The notes beneath the pieces are model-generated. The model saw only the letters and a list, made by a program, of their open reading frames with translations. It searched no databases and was not told the DNA's origin. A DNA stretch of 64,000 bases. Source: Candidatus Rokuibacteriota bacterium (GTDB lineage: Bacteria > Methylomirabilota > Methylomirabilia > Rokubacteriales > CSP1-6). The DNA lies in NCBI GenBank assembly GCA_003220495.1, contig QHSP01000018.1:1-64000 (forward strand). Direction: 5' to 3'. This document shows positions 49,512 to 57,366 of the stretch, one piece after another; position 1 is the stretch's first letter, and each line of letters begins with the position of its first letter. The position numbers were made by a program, and so were the translations under genes.

Positions 49512-50533
49512 GGGCGATGGTGTTCCACGGGCCCGGCGATCTGCGGTGGGAGGATCTGCCGGTGCCGGCGCCGGCCGACGGCGAGCTGGTCATGCGCATC
49601 GACGCCGCGCTGACGTGCGGCACCGACGTGAAGACCCTGCGCCGAGGGCACCCCGTGATGATCCCGAAGGTGCCGACGGTCTTCGGCCACGAGTTCGCCG
49701 GGACCGTCGCGTCGGTGGGATCGGGAGTCTCCCGATTTCGCGAGGGCGATCGCGTGGTCGCCGGCAACTCGGCGCCGTGCGGGAGCTGCCCGTCGTGCCT
49801 GGCCGGACGGCCGAATCTCTGCGAAGACTTGTTATTCGTCAACGGCGCCTACGGCGAGTTCATCCTGCTGCCGCCGCGCCTGGTCGCGCGCAACGTGGTC
49901 CCACTGGTCGGATCGCTCCCCGCCGAGCGCGCCGCCTTCGCCGAGCCTCTGGCCTGCGCGCTCCTCGCGATCGAGCGAGCCCGCGTCGAGGCCGGACAGA
50001 CCGTGGTCGTGTTCGGCCACGGTCCGCTCGGGTGTCTGCTCGGCATGCTGGCGGCCTCGCGCAAGGCACGCGTCGTCATGGTCGGCAAGGCCGGCTGGCG
50101 GTTCGAGCGCCTGAAGAATCTCGGCTTCGCGCGCTGGCTGGACGCCTCGAGCGCCGGCAACGTGGTCGAGGCGATCCGTGACATCACCGGCGGCCGCGGC
50201 GCCGAGGTCACGGTGGACGCGACCGGCCGGCCGGAAGTGTGGGAGCAGGCGGTCGACGCGGTGGGACGAGGGGGCAGCGTGCTTTTTTTCGGCGGCTGCA
50301 CGCCGGGCACCACGATCCGCCTGGACACGCGGCGGACGCACTACGAGGAGCTGACCTTGCTCGGCGCCTTCCATCACACGCCGGAGATGATCCGCCGGGC
50401 GGTGGAGACTCTTGCCTCCGGCGCGCTCGTACCGGACAGCTTGATCTCGCACCGGATGCCGCTCGAGGAAGTCGGGCAGGCTCTCGCGCTCATGGCGAAG
50501 GGCGAGGCGTTGAAGGTGCTGATCCGAGCGTGA
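49508..50533 (+). CDS. Zinc-dependent MDR alcohol dehydrogenase, second of a tandem pair
   Basis: A 341-residue paralogue of the preceding gene but clearly diverged. Zinc motifs are LTCGTDVKTL, GHEFAGTV and CGSCPSCLAGRPNLC, with cofactor motif VVFGHGPLGCLLGML. GTG overlaps the previous stop. The two may form a heteromeric enzyme or act one after the other. It is the last gene of the coupled hopanoid series; ispH follows after 60 bp. Confidence 0.86.
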   Translation: MRAMVFHGPGDLRWEDLPVPAPADGELVMRIDAALTCGTDVKTLRRGHPVMIPKVPTVFGHEFAGTVASVGSGVSRFREGDRVVAGNSAPCGSCPSCLAGRPNLCEDLLFVNGAYGEFILLPPRLVARNVVPLVGSLPAERAAFAEPLACALLAIERARVEAGQTVVVFGHGPLGCLLGMLAASRKARVVMVGKAGWRFERLKNLGFARWLDASSAGNVVEAIRDITGGRGAEVTVDATGRPEVWEQAVDAVGRGGSVLFFGGCTPGTTIRLDTRRTHYEELTLLGAFHHTPEMIRRAVETLASGALVPDSLISHRMPLEEVGQALALMAKGEALKVLIRA

Positions 50534-50593
50534 ACGTGCGAGCGTGTCATACTACGCTTGATGAACCGCGATACCGATGAGACGAGGAGCGCC

Positions 50594-51586
50594 ATGAAAG
50601 CACCCATCACCGAGATCCTCCTGGCCGGTCCCAGGGGATTCTGCGCGGGCGTCGAGCGCGCGATCGACATCGTCGAGCTGGCCCTGTCGGTCTGCAAGCC
50701 ACCGGTCTATGTCCGTCGTGAGATCGTCCACAACCAGCTCGTCGTCGAGACGCTCCGCCAGCAGGGCGCGATCTTCGTCGACGAGCTCGACGAGGTCCCC
50801 GAGGACGCGACCGTGATCTTCAGCGCCCACGGCATCTCGCCCGAGGTGCGCACCGAGGGCGCGCGGCGGCGTCTGCGCGTGATCGACGCGACCTGCCCGC
50901 TGGTGACCAAGGTGCACCTCGAGGCCATCCGTTATGCGCGAGAGGATTACTCGATCGTGCTGATCGGCCACGAGGACCACGACGAGGTCATCGGCACGCT
51001 CGGCGAGGCGCCCGACCGCATCTTCGTGATCGCCGACGTCGACGAGGTCGCGACGCTCGAGGTGCCGAATCCGGACAAGATCGCCTACCTGACCCAGACG
51101 ACGCTCTCGGTGGACGACACCCGCGACGTCATCGAGGCGCTGCGCCAGAGGTTTCCGAAGATCGTCGGGCCGTCGCGCAACGACATCTGCTACGCGACGC
51201 AGAACCGTCAGGCGGCGGTCAAGCGGCTGGCGAACGACGTCGACCTCCTGCTGGTGATCGGCTCCAACAACAGCTCCAACGCGATCCGGCTCGTGGAAGT
51301 CGCGCGAACCGCCGGCACCCGCGCCTACCTGATCAACGACGTCGGCGACATCCGCCAGGAGTGGCTCGCGAACGCGCGGCGCGTCGGCATCACCGCCGGC
51401 GCCTCGACACCCGAAGTGCTGGTCACGCAGACGGTCGAAGCGTTGCGCGGGCAGGGCGTCGCGGTGCGCGAAGTGCACGTGGTCGAGGAGGACGTGCGGT
51501 TCGCGCTGCCGCAGGAGCTCGCGCACATGGCCGAGGAGCGCGGGATGACCTTGCCGGCGCGGACGGCCATGCGTCAGACGATCTGA
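50594..51586 (+). CDS. ispH: 4-hydroxy-3-methylbut-2-enyl diphosphate reductase IspH
   Basis: A 330-residue iron-sulfur enzyme producing IPP and DMAPP, the last MEP-pathway step. The cluster cysteines lie in RGFCAGVERA, DATCPLVTKVH and RNDICYATQNRQ. Substrate histidines are in EIVHNQ and SAHGIS, and the motif GSNNSSNAIRL is intact. GAGGAG precedes the ATG at 50594, favoured over 50558. It supplies precursors for the hopanoid operon upstream and is followed by a strong terminator. Confidence 0.94.
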   Translation: MKAPITEILLAGPRGFCAGVERAIDIVELALSVCKPPVYVRREIVHNQLVVETLRQQGAIFVDELDEVPEDATVIFSAHGISPEVRTEGARRRLRVIDATCPLVTKVHLEAIRYAREDYSIVLIGHEDHDEVIGTLGEAPDRIFVIADVDEVATLEVPNPDKIAYLTQTTLSVDDTRDVIEALRQRFPKIVGPSRNDICYATQNRQAAVKRLANDVDLLLVIGSNNSSNAIRLVEVARTAGTRAYLINDVGDIRQEWLANARRVGITAGASTPEVLVTQTVEALRGQGVAVREVHVVEEDVRFALPQELAHMAEERGMTLPARTAMRQTI

Positions 51587-51590
51587 AGAT

Positions 51591-51612
51591 GGGGGACCCG
51601 GAAGGGTCCCCC
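51591..51612. terminator. Bidirectional terminator between ispH and SDR gene
   Basis: A 9-bp perfect stem (GGGGGACCC / GGGTCCCCC) closed by a GGAA tetraloop begins four bases after the ispH stop and lies 17 bp before the convergent SDR stop. A short T-containing tail follows on the plus strand. Confidence 0.75.
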
Positions 51613-51628
51613 TTACCCCTTTCCGCTT

Positions 51629-52432
51629 CTAGCCTCGCTGCATTTCGAGGGGCAGCAGTGTGTCCACCAGGGAGGCGCCACCGTCGGCGTGGATCAGCTG
51701 GCCGGTTACCCAGCCCGCGTCGGCGGAACAGAGGAGCCCGACGATATTGCCGATGTCCGTCGGCGTGCCCATACGTCCCATCGGAGTCCAGCCGCTCGCG
51801 TGCCAGGACCGCGCCGCATCGACCGCTGCCTGCGGGAAGCTGTTCAGCACGCTGTCGTCCGTGAGACCCGGACTCACCGAGTTGACCGTAATCCCGCGAG
51901 GAGCCAAGGTCACGGCGAAGTAGCGAACGAGTGACTCCAGCGCGGCCTTGGCCGATCCCATGGCGACCCACGGCTGCCAGGTCCCCTTCTGGCCCCCTGG
52001 GGCGTAGGTGATGGCGACAATGCGGCCACCCGGACTCATGAGCGGGACGGCCTCGCGCACCCCGACCAGAAACGCTTTGGCCTGAGAGTCCATGGCGTGG
52101 TCCCACGCCTCGAGAGTGATGTCCATTGGCTTCTGATAGAACGTCGCGGCCTCGGGCCGCGCGTTCGCGACAAAGATGTCGAGCGTCCCGAACGCTTGGC
52201 GCACCTCTCCGAACATCCGCCGGACCTCCTCCGCCCGCGATACGTCGGCCTGAACCAGGAACCCATCGGCGCCGTGCTTCCGCACTCGCTCGAGGGTTTC
52301 CTTAGCGGCGGCCTGGTTGACGTAGTAGTGGATGGCGATCCTGGCCCCCGATTCGGCCAGCTTCAGCGCGATCCCGCGCCCGATGCCCCGCGATCCTCCC
52401 GTGACCAGCGCGTGCTTGCCCTTGAGCGACAT
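51629..52432 (-). CDS. Short-chain dehydrogenase/reductase (FabG-like)
   Basis: A 267-residue SDR oxidoreductase. Cofactor motif VTGGSRGIGRGIALKLAESG, then FVANARPEAA in place of the usual NNAG. The catalytic tyrosine is not in the canonical YxxxK: the region reads WVAMGSAKAALESLVRYFAV, with methionine-glycine where YxASK is expected. It may therefore be a divergent enzyme, like some enoyl reductases. GAGGAGG precedes the ATG at 52432. The frame stays open upstream to 52609 with coding-like sequence. Confidence 0.82.
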   Translation of the reverse strand: MSLKGKHALVTGGSRGIGRGIALKLAESGARIAIHYYVNQAAAKETLERVRKHGADGFLVQADVSRAEEVRRMFGEVRQAFGTLDIFVANARPEAATFYQKPMDITLEAWDHAMDSQAKAFLVGVREAVPLMSPGGRIVAITYAPGGQKGTWQPWVAMGSAKAALESLVRYFAVTLAPRGITVNSVSPGLTDDSVLNSFPQAAVDAARSWHASGWTPMGRMGTPTDIGNIVGLLCSADAGWVTGQLIHADGGASLVDTLLPLEMQRG

Positions 52433-52609
52433 GGTGTCCTCCTCATTGCGGAGAGCCATGGCCGCGATGACACGGCCGATGTCCTCCACGGTCTGGATGA
52501 GCTCCTTGCGGCCGGTCCTGACCTGCTCGACAGTCCCCCTGAGTCGTCCTGCGCTCGTCCGTGCGACGCGAACGACGAAGGTCTTCAGCGCGTTGGCCGG
52601 CTCCATCAC
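52433..52609 (-). CDS. Possible 59-residue domain in frame ahead of the SDR
   Basis: An in-frame extension starting at ATG 52609, with no stop before the SDR. It contains a plausible conserved motif: TFVVRVARTSAGRLRGTVEQ, then VRTGRKELIQTVEDIGRVIA. Similar short proteins are known to me beside SARP-type regulators, and here a SARP gene is divergent 98 bp away. It could be an N-terminal fusion of the SDR, or a separate small gene that lost its stop. Not verified. Confidence 0.4.
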
Positions 52610-52707
52610 GCCAACGTTTTACTGTGCCAAGCGTTTGCCGGCCGTCACCGCGAACGTCAAATCCCGCATCAACGCGGGAAGTGATAGGGTGTGGGCCCGG
52701 AGGCGGC

Positions 52708-55700
52708 ATGCCGCAGTTGCGACTGACCCTGCTCGGGGGCTTCCAGGCCCGCAACCAGGCCGGCGAGCTTCTGAGTGTGCCCAGCCGCAAGGCGCAGGCG
52801 ATGCTCGCTTACCTGGCTCTTCCGCTCGGCCGAGCTCACCCACGCGACAAGCTCGCCGCGCTCCTCTGGGGCGGAATCCGCGAGGAATCGGCTCGGGCAA
52901 GTCTGCGCCAAGCGCTGTTCGTCGTCCGCAAGGCGCTCCAAGATGCGGACGCCGAAGCGCTGGATCAGAGAGCGGACACGCTTCGGCTGGAGCCCGCTCA
53001 CGTGGACGCCGACGTCGCGGCCTTCGAGCAGGCCGCGTCGACTGGAACGCCTGAGGCCCTGACGCGGGCCGCCGGGCTCTACCAGGGCGATCTACTTGCC
53101 GGACTCGCGCTCGCCGAGGCGCCCTTCGAGGAGTGGCTCGTGAGCGAACGGGAGCGCCTGCGAGAGCTGGCCCTCGAAGTCCTCGCCCGCCTCCTCGTCC
53201 ACCATCGAAAGGGCGGATCGCCCGATGCGGCCGTGCAGACGGCGCTGAAGCTCCTCACGCTCGATCCGCTCCAGGAGGCGGTCCACAGGGCGCTGATGGG
53301 GCTCTACGCCGACACCGGCAGGCGCGAGGCCGCGCTGCGCCAGTACCAGCATTGTGTCCGCGTGCTCCAGCGCGAGCTCGGGATCGAGCCGGAGGCGGTG
53401 ACCAAGGTCCTCTACCAGGAGATTCTTCGGCAACGGCCGCGCCGATCCGTCACACCGACAGGCCCGTGGGCGCGAGCGACGGCGTACCTCGTCGGACGGC
53501 AGCCTGCGAGTGGCGAGACAGAGCTCGTCGGGCGCTCGCAGGAGATCGAGCAGCTGTGCGCGGAGCTCACCGGCGCGGCCAGCGGGACCGGTCGGGTCGT
53601 TGCGGTGCTCGGAGAGGCGGGAATCGGGAAGAGTCGCCTCGTCGGCGAGCTCGCGGACCACGCGACCCGTCGCGGGATGGCAGTCTTGATCGGGCGCTCG
53701 TACGAGTCGGAGCAGATCCTGCCATTCGGGCCCTGGGTCGATGCGCTTCGCGCCGGCCATCTGGCCGATGACGCGGAGCTGCCGGCGCGGCTCACGCCCG
53801 CGGTCCGTGCAGAGCTCGCGCGCCTCGTGCCCGACATCTTGGGGGGCGCCGCGCCCGCGGCGGCCACAACAGATATGCGCCTGATCTTTGAGAGCGTGAC
53901 CGAGCTGCTCGCTTATCTGACCGGGCGACAGCCGTTGCTCTGCGTGCTCGAGGATCTGCACTGGGCCGACGAGATGAGCGCCCGTCTGGTTGCGTTCGTC
54001 GGGCGCCGGCTGGTCGACCAGCCCTTTCTCCTCGTGGTGACCGCTCGCGAGGAGGAGCTGGCCGACGTCCCGACTCTTCGGCAGGCCTTCGCCGATCTCA
54101 GGCGCGAGAGCCGCCTGACGACCCTGGCGCTCGGCCCCCTGTCCCGCGAAGACACGCAACGACTCGTACGAGTGATCGGGCGAAGCGGCGATGAGGTCGC
54201 CCTGGACCGGCTCGCCGATCACGTGTGGGCGGCGAGCGAGGGGAATCCCTTTGTCGCCGTAGAGACCGTGCGCGCGCACGCTGAGGGAACGTGGGTCGCT
54301 CACGGGTCAGGACTCGCGATCCCAGAGCGAGTTCGAGAGATCGTCGGCCGACGTTTGGAGCGACTGTCCGAGCGCGGGCAGGTTCTCTCGGCCGTCGCGG
54401 CGGTCATCGGCCGCGAATTCGAGTTCGCGCTCCTTCAGCGGGCGGCCGGGATCGAGGAGGAAGAGACCGCGGTCGGTGTCGAGGAGCTCGTGCGTCGCGG
54501 CGTCCTGCACGGGCGCGGCGAGCGGTTCGACTTCACCCACGACCGGATCCGCGAGGTCGCGTACGCTCGCATCATCGCGCCACGGCGCAAGCTGATCCAT
54601 CGCAGGGTCGCCGAGGGGATCGAAGCTCTCTACGCCGGAGACCTCGACTTGCACTCCCTGGCTCTTGGGCTGCACTACCGTGACGCCGACATGTGGGATT
54701 CCGCTGCGCGTCACCTCGGCAACGCCGGCTTCACTGCGAGGGAGCGTGCGGCCAATCGCGAGGCCGTCGCCTGTTTCAACGAGGCGCTCCGCAGCCTCGC
54801 CAGTCTTCCCGAGGACCGAGGCCGGGCCGAACGTGTCATCGACACGATTCTGCACAAGGAAACGGCGCTGATGGGGCTCGGTGAGTTCCGACAGAGCATC
54901 GATGGGCTTCGCGAAGCGGAAATTCTCGCGCGGGGTCTCGGCGACCGACGCCGGCTCGGCCGGGTCTTCGGTCGGTTCGCCTACAACCTGGGTTCGCTCG
55001 GGGACCTCGAGCGCGCGACCGAGAACGCCGACCAGGCGCGCGCGATCGCGATCGAGCTGTCTGACTCCCGCTCCCACTTCGCGAGCAACGTCGTACGGGC
55101 ACGGGCGCTCTACGCGCGTGGCGACTATCGGCGGGCGATGGAGGCCGTGCGCGAGAACGATGCGCTCGCGGCCGGAGCGTCGCCGCACCCGATCGGCGCG
55201 AGAGACCGTCCTGCAGTCCAGGAGCTGCCTCCCGGGCAAGACCGGATTCACAATCTCTCGTTCACTCGGATCTGGGGAGTGCTCGCCCTCGCCGAGCTGG
55301 GAGAATTCGCCGAGGGGATCCGGAGGAGCGACGAGGCTCTGACAGTGGCGGCCGCGGAGCTCGGCCGGCACGGTGACGTCTGGGCTCATCTCGGCGTTGG
55401 GCGGCTCTACCTCGTGAAGGGCGATCTCCCGCGGGCGATCGAAGTGCTCGAGCGAGGGCTGCCGATGTGCGAAGTCGGAGGTGACCTCGCCGTCTACTTT
55501 TCCCGCACCGCCACCTCGCTCGGAGGCGCCTACGCGCTGGCCGGGCGGCTCGAGGAGGCGGTCGCGATGCTCGAGCGTGCGGACCGTCACGCCGGCTCGA
55601 TCGGATTCGCGTACGATCACGCTCTGGTCGTCGCGACCCTCGGTGAGGCCAAGCTGTTGGCCGACCGCGTCGACGACGCGGCCCGCGAGTCCGATCGGGC

Positions 55701-56022
55701 GCTCGGGCTCTGCCGGCAGCACGGGCAGCGAGGATGGGAGGCGTGGACCTTGCGTCTCGTCGGCGAGATCGCCCTGCGACGCGGGTTACCGGATGTTGGC
55801 GCCGCTCGCGCCGCCTTTGACGCTGCGATGGCGTTGGCCGCGGAGCGCGAGATGCGCCCCGTGCTCGCTCATTGCCGGCTCGGCCTGGGCGCGGCGCACC
55901 GCCGCGCGGGCGAGCCCTCGCGCGCGCGGGCCGAGATGACGGCCGCGCTCGCCGAGTACCGAGCCATGGACATGAGGTACTGGCTGGCTCAGGCGCAGAC
56001 CGAGCTCGCGACACTCGAGTGA
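52708..56022 (+). CDS. SARP-type transcriptional regulator with AAA and TPR domains
   Basis: An 1104-residue regulator. Residues 1-95 form an OmpR-like DNA-binding domain (LRLTLLGGFQARNQAGELLS), followed by a BTAD domain to about 245 (YQGDLLAGLALAEAPFEEWL). An NTPase domain has Walker A GEAGIGKSRL near 300 and Walker B LLCVLEDLHWADE near 410. The C-terminal half is TPR-like helical repeats. Such proteins activate neighbouring genes in response to unknown cues. It is divergent from the SDR gene, its likeliest target. Confidence 0.88.
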   Translation: MPQLRLTLLGGFQARNQAGELLSVPSRKAQAMLAYLALPLGRAHPRDKLAALLWGGIREESARASLRQALFVVRKALQDADAEALDQRADTLRLEPAHVDADVAAFEQAASTGTPEALTRAAGLYQGDLLAGLALAEAPFEEWLVSERERLRELALEVLARLLVHHRKGGSPDAAVQTALKLLTLDPLQEAVHRALMGLYADTGRREAALRQYQHCVRVLQRELGIEPEAVTKVLYQEILRQRPRRSVTPTGPWARATAYLVGRQPASGETELVGRSQEIEQLCAELTGAASGTGRVVAVLGEAGIGKSRLVGELADHATRRGMAVLIGRSYESEQILPFGPWVDALRAGHLADDAELPARLTPAVRAELARLVPDILGGAAPAAATTDMRLIFESVTELLAYLTGRQPLLCVLEDLHWADEMSARLVAFVGRRLVDQPFLLVVTAREEELADVPTLRQAFADLRRESRLTTLALGPLSREDTQRLVRVIGRSGDEVALDRLADHVWAASEGNPFVAVETVRAHAEGTWVAHGSGLAIPERVREIVGRRLERLSERGQVLSAVAAVIGREFEFALLQRAAGIEEEETAVGVEELVRRGVLHGRGERFDFTHDRIREVAYARIIAPRRKLIHRRVAEGIEALYAGDLDLHSLALGLHYRDADMWDSAARHLGNAGFTARERAANREAVACFNEALRSLASLPEDRGRAERVIDTILHKETALMGLGEFRQSIDGLREAEILARGLGDRRRLGRVFGRFAYNLGSLGDLERATENADQARAIAIELSDSRSHFASNVVRARALYARGDYRRAMEAVRENDALAAGASPHPIGARDRPAVQELPPGQDRIHNLSFTRIWGVLALAELGEFAEGIRRSDEALTVAAAELGRHGDVWAHLGVGRLYLVKGDLPRAIEVLERGLPMCEVGGDLAVYFSRTATSLGGAYALAGRLEEAVAMLERADRHAGSIGFAYDHALVVATLGEAKLLADRVDDAARESDRALGLCRQHGQRGWEAWTLRLVGEIALRRGLPDVGAARAAFDAAMALAAEREMRPVLAHCRLGLGAAHRRAGEPSRARAEMTAALAEYRAMDMRYWLAQAQTELATLE

Positions 56023-56040
56023 ACGGATGGAGTGAACGGA

Positions 56041-56046
56041 TATAGT
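56041..56046 (+). promoter_or_regulatory. Candidate -10 element upstream of threonine synthase
   Basis: TATAGT lies 20 bases before the ATG, with GAGGAG between. No clear -35 is seen. Confidence 0.3.
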
Positions 56047-56066
56047 TACGGGACGAGGAGAGCCCG

Positions 56067-57302
56067 ATGAGCTTCGTCAGCCACGTCGAGTGCACGATCT
56101 GCGGCGCCCGCCACGACGCCAAGCGCCTGCTGACCGTCTGCGAGAAGTGCGGCCAGATGCTCGCGGTGCGCTATGACCTCGAGCGCGTGAAGGCCAGCGT
56201 CACGAAGGACGGGCTCCGGCAGCGGGCCCCCGGCATGTATCGGTTTCGCGAGCTGACGCCCGTCGACGACGCCGAGGAACGCGTGACGCTCGGCGAGGGC
56301 GGCACGCCGCTGCTCGAGCTGCCGCGGCTCGCCTCGCGTTTCGGCATCCGAAAGCTCTGGGCGAAGGACGACGGCCAGAACCCGACCGGATCGTTCAAGG
56401 CGCGCGGCCTGGGCATGGCGATCACGCGCGCGCGCACGCTCGGCGCGAAGGGCTTCGTCATTCCCTCGGCCGGCAACGCGGGCGGGGCCGCCGCGGTCTA
56501 TGCGGCACGCTGCGGCTTGCCGTGTATCGTCATCGTGCCGCGCGGCACGCCTTCGGCGGCCGTCGCCGAAGCTCAGATCGCCGGCGCCCGCGTCTTCACG
56601 ATCGAGGGCTCGATCGCAACCGCCGGGCGGGTGGTGGCGAAGGTTTCCCCCCAGCTCGGCTGGTTCGATCTCTCGACGCTCAAGGAGCCCTACCGGCTCG
56701 AGGGGAAGAAGACGATCGGGCTCGAGCTGGCCGAGCAGCTCGAGTGGCGAATGCCCGATATCCTTCTCTATCCCACCGGCGGAGGTACCGGGCTCGTGGG
56801 TATCCCGAAGGGCTACGAGGAGCTTCGAGCCATGGGTTGGCTCTCGGGTCAGCTTCCGCGCCTCTTCGCTGTGCAGGCCGAGGGCTGCGCGCCGGTCGTG
56901 AAGGCGTTCGCCGCCGGTGCCGAGACCACGACCGCCTGGGAGAATCCGACGACGCACGCCGCTGGCCTGCGGGTGCCGTCACCCTTCGCGGGGCGCCAGA
57001 TGCTGCGCCTTCTGCGCGAGACCCGCGGCGGCGCCCTGGCGGTCGGCGACCAGGCGATCCAAGAGGCGCAGCGCCTCATAGCCAGGACGGAGGGTATCTG
57101 GACCGCGCCCGAATCGGCAGCGCTCGTCGCGGCGCTCGAGATGCTCCGGGACCGCGGGGAGGCCCCAAGAGACGCTGAGATCATGCTGATTTTCACCGGC
57201 GCCGGCCTCAAATACGAGCCGCCCGCGCTCGGGAAGCCCACCGATCTGGCCGGGACCGAAGAGGAGATCCTCGCTCAGGTCCGGCGTACGGTCGGGGCTT
57301 AA
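56067..57302 (+). CDS. thrC: Threonine synthase
   Basis: A 411-residue PLP enzyme converting O-phosphohomoserine to threonine. The PLP lysine is in QNPTGSFKARGLGMA near residue 110, with SAGNAGGAAAVYAA and the phosphate-binding YPTGGGTGLVGI. An N-terminal zinc-ribbon-like segment (ECTICGARHDA ... CEKCGQM) matches the class that includes archaeal and plant-like ThrC. Another fold-type II enzyme is possible but less likely. Confidence 0.85.
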   Translation: MSFVSHVECTICGARHDAKRLLTVCEKCGQMLAVRYDLERVKASVTKDGLRQRAPGMYRFRELTPVDDAEERVTLGEGGTPLLELPRLASRFGIRKLWAKDDGQNPTGSFKARGLGMAITRARTLGAKGFVIPSAGNAGGAAAVYAARCGLPCIVIVPRGTPSAAVAEAQIAGARVFTIEGSIATAGRVVAKVSPQLGWFDLSTLKEPYRLEGKKTIGLELAEQLEWRMPDILLYPTGGGTGLVGIPKGYEELRAMGWLSGQLPRLFAVQAEGCAPVVKAFAAGAETTTAWENPTTHAAGLRVPSPFAGRQMLRLLRETRGGALAVGDQAIQEAQRLIARTEGIWTAPESAALVAALEMLRDRGEAPRDAEIMLIFTGAGLKYEPPALGKPTDLAGTEEEILAQVRRTVGA

Positions 57303-57366
57303 CAGCCTCAGGCCTTCGGTGGTAGCATCTGCCCCACCGCACCGCTCGTTCTAGGGAGGCCTGCTG

